DNA from: a virus
IMG/VR virus record: IMGVR_UViG_3300005825_000081
Span: 1-46,874 of that record
Direction: 5' to 3' (one strand)
Length of the DNA: 46,874 bases
Below the pieces are notes generated by a model. The model ran no database searches and was not told the origin of the DNA. It saw only the letters and a program-made list of their open reading frames with translations. Each line of letters starts with the position of its first letter. Position 1 is the first letter of the stretch. The translations under genes were made by a program, and so were the position numbers. Below, in pieces: positions 34,192 to 41,141 of the stretch.

Positions 34192-34520
34192 TTTTGCTTC
34201 CTTTCAAGTACGTCAAGCCACATAATGTCTACTTCTTCAATGTTGCGGTTTCGATTCCGGGTTTCTATCAAAGCCCGGACACGGTTTACCATATCAGGTC
34301 GTCGCCTTCCGCAGATTTCCAAGAAAAGGATTTTCTTCAAAGACGAAGTGCTGAAAGATTCATACGTTTTGAAAAGTTTCATCCAGTTAGAAGAAGCATC
34401 CAGAAGCTGTCTTGCTTCGTCTTCAGAACTCGGCATTTCACAAACTTCTGGTATTAACTCCAAAGGCCCGTAGTAAAGCACTACACCGTCTATAATGATC
34501 GTATCGTTTTTCTCGTTCAT
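34176..34520 (-). CDS. Small unknown protein of replication operon
   Basis: 114 aa from ATG at 34520, which forms TGATG with the polymerase stop (an in-frame GTG one codon upstream is less likely). A short beta start (TIIIDGVVLYYGPLELI) is followed by mainly helical sequence including SSLKKILFLEICGRRRPDMVNRVRALIETRNRN. It sits between polymerase and VRR-NUC in one operon. Short proteins at this place are common, but I do not recognise its family. Confidence 0.75.
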   Translation of the reverse strand: MNEKNDTIIIDGVVLYYGPLELIPEVCEMPSSEDEARQLLDASSNWMKLFKTYESFSTSSLKKILFLEICGRRRPDMVNRVRALIETRNRNRNIEEVDIMWLDVLERKQKCESA

Positions 34521-36472
34521 CACTTTTCTTTCCTGTATCGTTGAGAAATGTACCCTTCCGCTTTAAGGGGGAGTCCTTCTGCCCACAAGGGCTGTCTTGC
34601 TAAAAGACTGTCTAGTTCTTCAGCAGGGTTTTCTTTTACGTCTTCATCTATTTCTGTAATAACCTCGTCATGTACAGTAAAAAGAACGTCAAACCCCGCG
34701 TCTTGTATTTTAGGCAGGTTTCCTACCATAACATCACGAGCTACTGCTTGAGTTATATTTTCGACCAATTTCCCTCCGTAGGTGCTTTCTAGTGAAACTT
34801 CTCCATGAAAGTAAATTTCCCCATCTCTTAAAAAGGCTTTTGGGTAGCAGAGGTGGCGACCACTAGGAAGTCGTATTACAACGTCTTTTTGATTCCGGTA
34901 GATCAGAATCTTTTCTCGCACTTCGGCCTTTCCGCCATTCCGTATAACGTGCTTAAACGCATTTTCTACTGTTTTCCAGTAGGATACGATTGCGGGGTGG
35001 GTATTTCTCCAAGCCGGAACTATCTCACTAGCATTTTCGTAATCCATTTCTGCGCCATATTTCGCGCAGAATCTTATGAATCCATCTATCCATTGCCCAT
35101 AGCCTAGCGCTAAAGTGGCGGTTTTACCTACGAAGCGTTGACTATCATTAACAGCTTCATAAACAATATTGTATATTCTCGCCGCAGCATCTCTATAAAT
35201 GTCCCGACCGCTTCTAAATACGCTCAACGTTTTCTCGTCTTTTGCTAGCCACGGTAAAACCCGTGCCTCGATCTGCGATAAATCGCTTATGACGAACACT
35301 TTCTTTTTCTCAGCAATTAGCGTCGGTCGTATCAGGTTCGACGCAACTTCCATAACGTTTTCGGTCGGTATTTGTAGCCCAGCTAGCACGAAATCTATCC
35401 ACTCTGATATTTCTACCCACTTCATAGTAGGCCGGACTAGATTTTGAAGCTGCACTCCTTGCGAGTTGTACCTTCCAGTTCTCCTTGCTCCGTACAATCT
35501 CATAAACCCTTTTAACCTGCCGTCTGAGGATGTACGATTTAAAAACGCTGCGTATTTCTTTGTAGCGGCTAGACCTGCTTCTTGTCTTAGCTCCAGTATT
35601 TGCCTTTCTAAAAACTCCAAATCTTTTCTAGCCAGCGCTTCCACTACCGTTTCTTTCTGTAAATTCGGTAGCTTTATCCTAGATAGCTCTCTCACGATAC
35701 GAGCGGTCTGATTCACGGTAGTTACTCGTCCCCCCGTTATATAGGATAGGATATTATTAACCTCGCTCCCACGAGCTTCTACGGCGTGTAGCATATACTC
35801 AGCAAGAGTTAGGTCTACGCTTACCCCGCGCCGATTCATCTCTATATCGTGTCTTACCTCGACCCAGAACGCATGTGTCATATTTATAGTTGGCATCTTA
35901 TTAAGACATAAACGAGTGGTCTTAACGTCTTGCTTTCCGTATATTACAAATCTCTCCCAATGCAGCGGATGCGTTTCTTTGGTCGCCCGTACCCCTCTTT
36001 TTTGAGGCCCGCAAAATAGGCGTATAAGCTCCTTGCCTTCTTTCAGTTTTTGCTGCTCTTCTGCCAACCCTAGAAAGGGGCCGAGCAACTCAAGTTTAGC
36101 AGGGTAGGCTAAAGACAGCGCGACGGTCATTGTATCTATTACTTGGTCGGCAGGTATAGGGGGCAGTTTTAAAGTGTGATGCCATACGGCATCTTCGAAC
36201 CCGAAATTATGCGCTACTACGACAGCTCCGTGCTCTATAGCGTTTAATATAATTTCTGGGAAAGGCTCCCCGTTATACCAAGTCAGTACGGGGCCGTCAT
36301 CAAAGGCGTAAGACATAAACAGTACTTCAGTAGAAGGATGCTCTGCGTACGCCCAAGCGCCGTAGTCTTCTATACCCAGTTCTGAGAATGTCTCAAAATC
36401 TATGTATACTTTTTTAGGGGGGAATACCAGGTTTTCGACCTGTTTAGGTTTTGCGTTTTGCACGTATTTCAT
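34520..36472 (-). CDS. Family A DNA polymerase with 3'-5' exonuclease
   Basis: 650 aa from the ATG at 36472, chosen since AGGA lies nine bases upstream and a further-upstream in-frame ATG (36520) precedes a terminator hairpin. Exonuclease motifs: YIDFETFSE (Asp25, Glu27), AHNFGFEDAVW (Asn89, Asp94) and YGKQD (Tyr178, Asp182). Polymerase motif A ISDLSQIEARVLPWL (Asp397, Glu402), motif B RFVGKTATLALGYG (Lys450, Tyr458-Gly459), motif C TVHDEVITE (His601-Asp602-Glu603). All catalytic carboxylates are present. This is the replicative polymerase of the phage, which must accept any hydroxymethyl-dUTP present. Confidence 0.96.
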   Translation of the reverse strand: MKYVQNAKPKQVENLVFPPKKVYIDFETFSELGIEDYGAWAYAEHPSTEVLFMSYAFDDGPVLTWYNGEPFPEIILNAIEHGAVVVAHNFGFEDAVWHHTLKLPPIPADQVIDTMTVALSLAYPAKLELLGPFLGLAEEQQKLKEGKELIRLFCGPQKRGVRATKETHPLHWERFVIYGKQDVKTTRLCLNKMPTINMTHAFWVEVRHDIEMNRRGVSVDLTLAEYMLHAVEARGSEVNNILSYITGGRVTTVNQTARIVRELSRIKLPNLQKETVVEALARKDLEFLERQILELRQEAGLAATKKYAAFLNRTSSDGRLKGFMRLYGARRTGRYNSQGVQLQNLVRPTMKWVEISEWIDFVLAGLQIPTENVMEVASNLIRPTLIAEKKKVFVISDLSQIEARVLPWLAKDEKTLSVFRSGRDIYRDAAARIYNIVYEAVNDSQRFVGKTATLALGYGQWIDGFIRFCAKYGAEMDYENASEIVPAWRNTHPAIVSYWKTVENAFKHVIRNGGKAEVREKILIYRNQKDVVIRLPSGRHLCYPKAFLRDGEIYFHGEVSLESTYGGKLVENITQAVARDVMVGNLPKIQDAGFDVLFTVHDEVITEIDEDVKENPAEELDSLLARQPLWAEGLPLKAEGYISQRYRKEK

Positions 36473-36486
36473 ATTCGTTAGTCCTG

Positions 36487-36547
36487 AAAAAAGAGGGGGC
36501 GTGAGCCCCCTAAAGCGCATTCAGGAAAAGGTTAAAACCTGAATGCG
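36487..36547 (-). terminator. Tandem hairpins with U-tract between SSB and polymerase genes
   Basis: Reading leftward: a 10-bp stem CGCATTCAGG (36516-36525) / CCTGAATGCG (36538-36547), then a 7-bp stem AGGGGGC / GCCCCCT (36494-36511) with a GTGA/TCAC loop, followed by CTTTTTT on the minus strand. The second is a good intrinsic terminator, but the polymerase start lies only 15 bases beyond the U-tract, so it is likely leaky and tunes SSB versus polymerase levels. Confidence 0.82.
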
Positions 36548-36557
36548 ACGGCATTTA

Positions 36558-37058
36558 TTACGCGAAAGCCTTAAAGTCTTCATCGGCTGTCTTGCGACCG
36601 GAGAAGGGCTCATCATCGCGTACTTTCATCACGTTATTCAGCCCGAACGACACTCCTTTTCCTCCAGTAGGGTGGTCCCAGGCGAACGGGTTAATAGATG
36701 CCCGGTACCAGGCGCCAGAGTATAGTTCTTCCGGGTCGATGATAGGCTGAAGATCAGTGTCTACTACTCCGGGGCGGGTAGCAGATTTCACATTGAAAAT
36801 GATAGAGTCTTTGAACTCCTCCTTTTCTTCTTCATCGCCATCGCGGAGCGTGCTTTTCAGCTTCGGCGGGAGTTTCCCAAATTTGGCCTTGGCCGTTTCC
36901 TCTATCGCGTTTTCCAGCTTTTCCAGGAACTCCGTGTTCGACTTCGGAATTACTACTACCATGGAATAGACGGGTTTCTGCCCCTCTGCGGGAGGCCGTG
37001 GCTCCGTTAGAGTTACATAAGAACCGCGAAACTCAGGGGTTATAATTGCATCGGACAT
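36558..37058 (-). CDS. Single-stranded DNA-binding protein, DUF2815 family
   Basis: 166 aa. TPEFRGSYVTLTEPRPPAEGQKPVYSMVVVIPKSN at the start and SGAWYRASINPFAWDHPTGGKGVSFGLNNVMKV in the second half are the DUF2815 pattern, an OB-fold SSB related to T7 gp2.5. An acidic patch DGDEEEKEEFKD and the acidic C-terminal DEDFKAFA are consistent with partner recruitment. SD GAGGA before ATG. Lies immediately before the polymerase in one unit; a terminator between the two would give SSB in excess. Confidence 0.9.
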   Translation of the reverse strand: MSDAIITPEFRGSYVTLTEPRPPAEGQKPVYSMVVVIPKSNTEFLEKLENAIEETAKAKFGKLPPKLKSTLRDGDEEEKEEFKDSIIFNVKSATRPGVVDTDLQPIIDPEELYSGAWYRASINPFAWDHPTGGKGVSFGLNNVMKVRDDEPFSGRKTADEDFKAFA

Positions 37059-37075
37059 ATTTTCCTCACATGTTA

Positions 37076-37110
37076 ACGTATTGACGTATTGACGTATTGA
37101 CGTATTGACG
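37076..37110 (-). repeat. Four tandem 8-bp iterons (CGTCAATA)
   Basis: On the + strand ACGTATTG is repeated four times without interruption and followed by ACG. The array fills the 54-base gap between a small gene and the SSB gene, with only AACATGTGAGGAAAATATG between it and the SSB start. Iterons next to replication genes can be initiator-binding sites or a regulator's operators. Confidence 0.8.
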
Positions 37111-37112
37111 GT

Positions 37113-37319
37113 TTAGTCGGTTTTTTGGCCGAAATTATCAGCCCAGTATGAAAACGCACCAAGCGCCGCGTTGCGCGACAGCCCGAATGAGTCTTGTAGA
37201 TGAGCAGGGGCGCCAAACATATTTATCTTGCCGCTGTCTCGGAGACCGTCCAAAAGCTCGTTTATTGCTTCCTGGTCGGGATGGGGTTTTGACGGGGTTT
37301 TTATAGACGCAAGGGTCAT
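37113..37319 (-). CDS. Small conserved-looking protein of replication operon
   Basis: 68 aa, SD AGAAGGAAAC before ATG. Pattern QEAINELLDGLRDSGKINMFGAPAHLQDSFGLSRNAALGAFSYWADNFG looks like a small helical phage family with the same INxLLDxLRxSGxxNMFGA motif in other replication operons, function unknown. First gene after promoter cassette 4, followed by the iteron array, SSB and polymerase. Could be a regulator or initiator accessory; I cannot tell. Confidence 0.75.
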   Translation of the reverse strand: MTLASIKTPSKPHPDQEAINELLDGLRDSGKINMFGAPAHLQDSFGLSRNAALGAFSYWADNFGQKTD

Positions 37320-37364
37320 TCTAGTTTCCTTCTATTAGGGGGATTTTCAATACTCGTTATGTTC

Positions 37365-37420
37365 GCAGGGGTATTCCCCTACTTAGCTATTATACTACGA
37401 CAGTATAGACAGATAAAGAA
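37365..37420 (-). promoter_or_regulatory. Promoter-operator cassette 4 with leader hairpin
   Basis: Minus strand -35 TTTATC (37412-37417), 17-base spacer with ATACTGTCGTAG, -10 TATAAT (37389-37394); dyad TATACT / AGTATA. Transcript leader begins with the perfect hairpin AGGGG-AATA-CCCCT (37367-37380). Drives the replication unit (37319 gene, SSB, polymerase, nuclease, helicase, glycosyltransferase). Confidence 0.78.
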
Positions 37421-37428
37421 CTATTTCC

Positions 37429-37536
37429 CTATGAAAGAAAAATGAATTTTGACACCTCGGAGTAGGCAAAATAGACTAAACCCAGAGCCATCGTAATACG
37501 AAAAACAAAAAGCAATACTATAGCAAACTCTTTCAT
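37429..37536 (-). CDS. 35-aa membrane microprotein
   Basis: ATGA overlap with the stop of the 85-aa gene and AGGATAAATT just upstream. The product is MKEFAIVLLFVFRITMALG followed by a second hydrophobic stretch LVYFAYSEVSKFIFLS: one long or two short membrane helices. Its TAG stop precedes promoter cassette 4. Unknown function; one of at least six tiny membrane proteins in the leftward region. Confidence 0.65.
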   Translation of the reverse strand: MKEFAIVLLFVFRITMALGLVYFAYSEVSKFIFLS

Positions 37537-37790
37537 AATTTATCCTCGACTAACCGAAAATAGTTGTCTTTTCTTACCAAAATTATCTGCGCCCCTAAAA
37601 TCTCCAAATCTCCAGTAGTCAAATCATTTCTTACTACGGCCATGCTGGAATATTTCTTGAGAGCCATCCACTGCTCTTCTCCGACGTATGCCACGAGTTT
37701 AGGTTCGTAGTGTGTTGTTGCTTCGCAGATCAGTTTCAGTTTCAGTTTGTAGATAGCTTCATGTATGTGTTTGCATAATGCCTCACTCAT
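37533..37790 (-). CDS. Small protein, unknown
   Basis: 85 aa, SD GGAGGGTAAGG directly before ATG (part of a repeated gene-boundary sequence). N-terminal helix CKHIHEAIYKLKLKLICEATTHYEPKL, then a mixed segment with VRNDLTTGDLEILGAQIILVRKDNYFRLVEDKL. It could be a small alpha/beta fold binding nucleic acid, yet nothing diagnostic is present. Coupled by ATGA to the membrane microprotein. Confidence 0.7.
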   Translation of the reverse strand: MSEALCKHIHEAIYKLKLKLICEATTHYEPKLVAYVGEEQWMALKKYSSMAVVRNDLTTGDLEILGAQIILVRKDNYFRLVEDKL

Positions 37791-37828
37791 ACCTTACCCT
37801 CCAGTGCTTTTATGTATATTTCTGCCAC
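37787..37828 (-). pseudogene. Remnant C-terminus at a repeated gene boundary
   Basis: A 13-codon frame (GTG start) ending in KALEGKV and TGA overlapping the next ATG. The same KALEG(K/S) ending with the identical DNA GCACTGGAGGGTAAGGTATGA closes the genes at 38303 and (variant) 39188. It looks like the tail of a lost gene or a leader kept for its ribosome site. Confidence 0.45.
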
Positions 37829-37842
37829 TGTAATGGCTACGA

Positions 37843-38010
37843 CTAATCAAGCTCCGCTATATCCACAATGCCGAGCGTAATGTAAATATCAGCCAGCTTT
37901 TTTATGGCTTCTTCTTCGTCGCCATACTCTAACACGTCCTTAATTGGGTCTCCTTTCTCTGCGAACCTAGCGGCCCGGACCACCCTTTGCTCAAATGTCA
38001 GCTTACTCAT
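37843..38010 (-). CDS. 55-aa helical protein, unknown
   Basis: Starts at ATG overlapping the DUF551 gene stop (ATGA) with GAGGACAGGA upstream. Product MSKLTFEQRVVRAARFAEKG, then DPIKDVLEYGDEEEAIKKLADIYITLGIVDIAELD: acidic and wholly helical. No membrane span or metal site. Small acidic proteins in early regions often inhibit host enzymes or mimic DNA, but that is speculation here. Confidence 0.65.
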   Translation of the reverse strand: MSKLTFEQRVVRAARFAEKGDPIKDVLEYGDEEEAIKKLADIYITLGIVDIAELD

Positions 38011-38306
38011 TTCCTGTCCTCCGGTGGTGTCGGTAGCGGCATCCAGTGCGTTGCTGGCTGACTGCCTCTACCATCATCTTCACTTACATAACCAAAGTGA
38101 TGCGTACCGCCAGAATCTATCCAAAACCAACAGAGGCGACATTCATACACACCGTCATAGCGGCAAAGGACTTTTTGCCCATCTCGCGGCAACCTCTCGC
38201 GCACGGGTATCCACCGATGCGCCGCCTCCAGCTCATCAATGCGGGCTTTCAGCTCTGCCTTCGTCCTTTGGTAATGCTTGCTAATATATAATCCGTTTAT
38301 GCTCAT
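38007..38306 (-). CDS. DUF551 protein
   Basis: 99 aa. A short helical start with a KARIDELEAA motif shared by the next two genes upstream, then the DUF551 pattern WIPVRERLPRDGQKVLCRYDGVYECRLCWF and the ending THWMPLPTPPED. DUF551 is common in phage and prophage accessory regions; its function is unknown. GGAGGGTAAGG precedes the ATG. Shared N-terminal motifs suggest modular shuffling with the neighbouring genes. Confidence 0.82.
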   Translation of the reverse strand: MSINGLYISKHYQRTKAELKARIDELEAAHRWIPVRERLPRDGQKVLCRYDGVYECRLCWFWIDSGGTHHFGYVSEDDGRGSQPATHWMPLPTPPEDRK

Positions 38307-38599
38307 ACCTTACCCTCCAGTGCTTCCTTGCGCGTTTTTGTTGTGTGTAAAATGGTGTGGGCGATACTGCGTAAATTATAAACAAGGCCGCGAAGGTCTT
38401 CGTTCTCGCCATGCAGTCGCTGGTTCTCTGCCTCCAGCTCATCCACGCGGGCTTTAACAGCATCCACATATTCTTTTGGCATTGGCCCGCAGTTGGCGCA
38501 GTTATAGTGGTCATCGCTTTTACACATATAACCGCCCATTTCACTCATCCATGCGGAGTCATGCAGTTCATGGATGTTACACGCTGGGCATTTACTCAC
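38303..38599 (-). CDS. Small zinc-ribbon plus coiled-coil protein (GTG start)
   Basis: 98 aa from GTG with GGAGGTAG upstream; overlaps the upstream gene by eight bases. CPACN near the N-terminus and CANCGPM about 30 residues later form a four-cysteine zinc ribbon. A coiled coil follows (ARVDELEAENQRLHGENEDLRG), ending in KEALEGKV, the repeated C-terminus. Similar proteins are found in enterobacterial and Pseudomonas prophages without known function. Confidence 0.72.
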   Translation of the reverse strand: MSKCPACNIHELHDSAWMSEMGGYMCKSDDHYNCANCGPMPKEYVDAVKARVDELEAENQRLHGENEDLRGLVYNLRSIAHTILHTTKTRKEALEGKV

Positions 38600-38912
38600 T
38601 TACTACCTCCATCACCCACTCGCTTCTGTGGATTGTTACGCGCTCAACTTCTACGGAGTTGCCGCTGACAAACTTGGAATCTACTAGCTCAACTTTATCT
38701 AGCAGTCGCTTGTTCTCTTGCTCAAGGCCCTGTATATCACTGCTAATTTTTATGTTCCACGTTGCCCAAGCAGATTCTTTTTGGGCGTATTTTTCCAGCT
38801 TCTTATCTAGTTCATTGATGCGGGCTTGCAACTTCAGGTACGCAGACCACAATTCCGCGTAATTTACTTCCATCTTGTGAAACTCTGCTGTTCCTTTCGG
38901 TTCTTCACTCAT
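38592..38912 (-). CDS. Small coiled-coil protein, unknown
   Basis: 106 aa. Almost entirely helical and charged, with ARINELDKKLEKYAQKE and QGLEQENKRLLDKVEL, then a short C-terminal strand region (VERVTIHRSEWVMEVV). The ARI(N/D)EL(D/E) motif is shared with the two genes downstream. Probably self-associating; nothing else can be said. Confidence 0.7.
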   Translation of the reverse strand: MSEEPKGTAEFHKMEVNYAELWSAYLKLQARINELDKKLEKYAQKESAWATWNIKISSDIQGLEQENKRLLDKVELVDSKFVSGNSVEVERVTIHRSEWVMEVVSE

Positions 38913-38921
38913 GCTTGCGTC

Positions 38922-39191
38922 TCATGTGTTCTTGCTCACGTGCCGCTCAACGATATCAATAATCAAATCTTCAAGCGTAGGTGGCGAATATTCCGGGGCG
39001 GCTTTGGTTTCTTTGCTAGGAAATATCCCCAAAGACTCAAGGCATTTTCGGCAAACCTCCATAGGCGCTATTACATAATTGCTATATAAGCGGTCCTGGC
39101 ACTTCGCTGTTACTCCTATTGTCCAGAACTGATTTGGATCGTGCGCGATATTGCCACACTTATCACAAACGTAATTCGTTACAATGCTCAT
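38922..39191 (-). CDS. Zinc-binding small protein
   Basis: 89 aa, ATGA overlap with the upstream 58-aa gene. CDKCGN near the N-terminus and VCRKCLES around residue 48 form a zinc-ribbon pair; a conserved-looking helix TLEDLIIDIVERHV ends the protein. Possibly DNA- or RNA-polymerase-binding, as many phage zinc ribbons are. Not recognised. Confidence 0.72.
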   Translation of the reverse strand: MSIVTNYVCDKCGNIAHDPNQFWTIGVTAKCQDRLYSNYVIAPMEVCRKCLESLGIFPSKETKAAPEYSPPTLEDLIIDIVERHVSKNT

Positions 39192-39364
39192 GGCTTGCTA
39201 CCCTCCAGTGCTTTCTGCTTTTTCCTGTGCTGTTCTATAAGGGCCAGGTCGTTAGTCAAGCGTGCGGTGTGGCACTGCTTACAAACTCGCATAATCGGTC
39301 TGCCCATGCGCGACCTGTCCGGGATTGTAGCTCTATTTTCGCCGCACAAAATACACTTACTCAT
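39188..39364 (-). CDS. 58-aa zinc-finger protein
   Basis: ATGA overlaps at both ends with its neighbours, and GAGGGTAAGG lies before the ATG. Sequence starts MSKCILCGENRATIPDRSR and continues with MRVCKQCHTARLTNDLALIEQH, giving two CxxC pairs with DNA-binding-like basic residues. It ends QKALEGSKP, a variant of the repeated C-terminus. A small transcription factor or zinc-ribbon adaptor is plausible. Confidence 0.7.
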   Translation of the reverse strand: MSKCILCGENRATIPDRSRMGRPIMRVCKQCHTARLTNDLALIEQHRKKQKALEGSKP

Positions 39365-39519
39365 ACCTTACCCTCCCGCATGTTAAACACCGCTTGCTCA
39401 TTTTCTGGTTTGGGTTTATTTCTAGCGATTTTATTCGCCATTGTTTGACGCTTTTTTCTCATCGCTTCGTACTGCCGAAAAGAACGCGTGTGAAACTTGG
39501 CTGGAGTTTTAATACTCAT
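39361..39519 (-). CDS. Small basic protein, unknown
   Basis: 52 aa from ATG 39519, which overlaps the upstream stop (TAATG) and follows AAGGAAAATT; the longer in-frame extension lies inside the upstream gene and is discounted. Very basic (KTPAKFHTRSFRQYEAMRKKRQTMANKIARNKPKP), likely nucleic-acid binding, ending MREGKV. Probably early and small enough to be structural for RNA or DNA; no family recognised. Confidence 0.65.
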   Translation of the reverse strand: MSIKTPAKFHTRSFRQYEAMRKKRQTMANKIARNKPKPENEQAVFNMREGKV

Positions 39520-39776
39520 TACCAATTTTCCTTTGTAGCATCTATAAAATCTTCCCACTTTGGATCGAACCATTCTGGGTGGAATAGTAAAGTCTCCTCC
39601 TCGAACAGTTCGCACACGCTTTTTGGGAACCAAGCTTGTTTAACTTTTCTACCAAACGCTCGACGGATTAGCCACGCTTTTTCTGTTTCGTGAACTAATT
39701 TAAAATGCGATATTTCTGTTTCGCATTCTTGTTCGTGGTCAAAACCATCCAAATATACATCGTCTGAATCTATCAT
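39519..39776 (-). CDS. Small acidic protein, unknown
   Basis: 85 aa. Acidic start (IDSDDVYLDGFDHEQECETE) followed by a strand-rich centre with HFKLVHETEKAWLIRRAFGRKVKQAWFPKSVCELF, a pattern that recurs in short phage proteins with a Trp-rich beta-sheet. C-terminal half is Trp/Glu/Asp rich. No catalytic signature. ATGA overlap with the membrane microprotein upstream. Confidence 0.7.
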   Translation of the reverse strand: MIDSDDVYLDGFDHEQECETEISHFKLVHETEKAWLIRRAFGRKVKQAWFPKSVCELFEEETLLFHPEWFDPKWEDFIDATKENW

Positions 39777-39907
39777 AAAAAGGCTCCTCTGAAAGCAAAA
39801 AAGCCGGAATAGTGGAGAGCTATTGCCCCTACACAGATCGCTACCGATGCATAGGAAACCGCAATCAGAATTTTACCCGCCACCTCTAAAGCTAAGTTGA
39901 TCAACAT
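39773..39907 (-). CDS. 44-aa membrane microprotein
   Basis: SD TGAGGAACGG before ATG; stop overlaps the next start (ATGA). One membrane helix (ILIAVSYASVAICVGAIAL) between short polar ends, MLINLALEVAGK and HYSGFFAFRGAFL. No homologue recognised. A member of the set of tiny membrane proteins of the leftward region. Confidence 0.68.
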   Translation of the reverse strand: MLINLALEVAGKILIAVSYASVAICVGAIALHYSGFFAFRGAFL

Positions 39908-39916
39908 ATCCGTTCC

Positions 39917-40228
39917 TCAGCAATCAGGGTCGAAATCGTACCACTCTTGCGCCTCGTCGGGTTCTGGTGGTTCCCACCCCCCGTCGTCGTCTTGCAAACG
40001 GTACATCTCTTCCATTAGGTTTTCCGCTATAACGTCCAATTCTTTCTCAGACGCGGAGTCCGTCAGATCAATACCCCCTTTGCCCAAAATAGTATTAATT
40101 TCGACTCCAGCTTGGATATTGACGTCCGGCTCAGCAGGTTGGTACTCCCAGAAAACTTCTACATCGTCGTAGTCTTCACCGCCTATAACGGCAGAAAGGA
40201 TTGTCTTTTGCTCGCCTTTAATTTTCAT
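39917..40228 (-). CDS. Acidic small protein, possible DNA mimic
   Basis: 103 aa with about 30 Asp/Glu and few basic residues: EDYDDVEVFWEYQPAEPDVNIQ near the N-terminus, ending DDDGGWEPPEPDEAQEWYDFDPDC. A small beta N-terminus (KTILSAVIGG) is followed by a helix (SEKELDVIAENLMEEMYRLQ). Strongly acidic phage proteins of this size often mimic DNA and block host nucleases or RNA polymerase; inference only. Overlaps the upstream gene by 11 bases. Confidence 0.7.
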   Translation of the reverse strand: MKIKGEQKTILSAVIGGEDYDDVEVFWEYQPAEPDVNIQAGVEINTILGKGGIDLTDSASEKELDVIAENLMEEMYRLQDDDGGWEPPEPDEAQEWYDFDPDC

Positions 40229-40544
40229 AAATTTTCATACTCTCCAGCTCGTCGATTATATACTCGCATAACCTTCTTCGTGAATCGCCGTATTCGCTTT
40301 CACCCCATTTTGGTTCTCTCCAAAAAACGCTTGCTGGGTCTCGCCCTTCAAAGGGCACTGGAAACAAATCGCTCCCGCTAAATTCTCCCCAATTTTTAAA
40401 CAGGTCTTTTGGAAAATCAAAGTTGTAACTAAGTAATAGGGAGCATATCCCCTTTTCTTTACGATTTTCACTTGTAAAGTCTTCCAGTTCTCGCAGCGTT
40501 TCAATTACTTCTGCTATAAATTGCTTTTTAGTAAACTTTCTCAT
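40218..40544 (-). CDS. Small protein, unknown
   Basis: 108 aa. N-terminal helix FTKKQFIAEVIETLRELEDFTSENRKEKG, then a loop-rich part with NFDFPKDLFKNWGEFSGSDLFPVPFEGRDPASVFWREP and a C-terminal helix YGDSRRRLCEYIIDELESM. The alternation looks like a folded domain rather than an extended peptide. Similar short proteins occur in enterobacterial phages next to other tiny genes; I cannot name it. Confidence 0.7.
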   Translation of the reverse strand: MRKFTKKQFIAEVIETLRELEDFTSENRKEKGICSLLLSYNFDFPKDLFKNWGEFSGSDLFPVPFEGRDPASVFWREPKWGESEYGDSRRRLCEYIIDELESMKIYEN

Positions 40545-40569
40545 AGTGATCCCTTTTATCGTGTATAAG

Positions 40570-40629
40570 TTACGCCGTCATCAAAAAGCCAAGACGTAGT
40601 GCCCAACTTAAAACAGAATAGTCATTCAT
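40570..40629 (-). CDS. Possible 19-aa micropeptide
   Basis: Begins at ATG inside the last codons of the 67-aa gene with a strong AGGAGAAGAACC just before. MNDYSVLSWALRLGFLMTA would be a short hydrophobic helix. The tiny size makes it doubtful; the strong ribosome site and the lack of another gene in 40545-40621 are the reasons for listing it. Confidence 0.3.
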   Translation of the reverse strand: MNDYSVLSWALRLGFLMTA

Positions 40630-40825
40630 GGTTCTTCTCCTGGGCTCGCAGTTTTTCGCTTGCTTCGAACCCGGCTTGAAAAGCGTATCTTTCTGAGCAG
40701 TAGCATACGTCAAGAGGAATATAATGATGCCCATACCATCGGCAGTCTTTATAATGCCCTTTACTTGACACGTTGTTTTGTTTTTTCCACTTTCGAAAGG
40801 CCCGATCAATACTTTGCTTAGTCAT
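40622..40825 (-). CDS. Small protein, unknown
   Basis: 67 aa. Overlaps the upstream gene by eight bases. SIDRAFRKWKKQ, then DVCYCSERYAFQAGFEASEKL: the ending FQAGFEASEKL is a short motif seen in many small phage and prophage proteins. A longer frame that overlaps it in another register is not supported by composition. Role unknown. Confidence 0.65.
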   Translation of the reverse strand: MTKQSIDRAFRKWKKQNNVSSKGHYKDCRWYGHHYIPLDVCYCSERYAFQAGFEASEKLRAQEKNHE

Positions 40826-41141
40826 ATAAGTGGACCCCTCCTATATCTATCGAACAACCGCAACCGCCACCGGGAACGCATCGGGTCAACGGGCATCCTG
40901 CGTTCTCAATTGCTTCTTCAAGCGTAGACGCAAGAAGCCCGTGACAACCGTCTGAGTTCCATCCTTCAGGAAACCTCGTTTCCCAAACGGGGTCCGGCCT
41001 CGACCAAGACCCCCGCAAATCTTCGATATAGCACGCAAGCTGTCCCCCGTTTACGCCGACAATCGCAAATCCGTGAAGAGGGTACAACCCTTTATAGGCC
41101 GCTTTCTGGTGCGGCCCTGCTTTTATGAATTTCGGTTTCAT
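40818..41141 (-). CDS. Small protein with cysteine-rich C-terminus
   Basis: 107 aa, one-base coupled to the upstream gene. Beta-rich first half (GFAIVGVNGGQLACYIEDLRGSW) and a Cys-rich end (CPLTRCVPGGGCGCSIDIGG), which may bind metal. Trp/Asp/Gly content is high. No homologue recognised. Part of the ArdC transcription unit, whose other members are candidates for anti-defence roles. Confidence 0.7.
   Translation of the reverse strand: MKPKFIKAGPHQKAAYKGLYPLHGFAIVGVNGGQLACYIEDLRGSWSRPDPVWETRFPEGWNSDGCHGLLASTLEEAIENAGCPLTRCVPGGGCGCSIDIGGVHLYD

Noticed and set aside
40630-40809. Frame overlapping the 67-aa gene with a membrane-like translation
   Set aside because: The overlapping 67-aa frame has better composition and coupling. 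Only the last 19 codons (40570-40629) with their own ribosome site were kept as a doubtful micropeptide.
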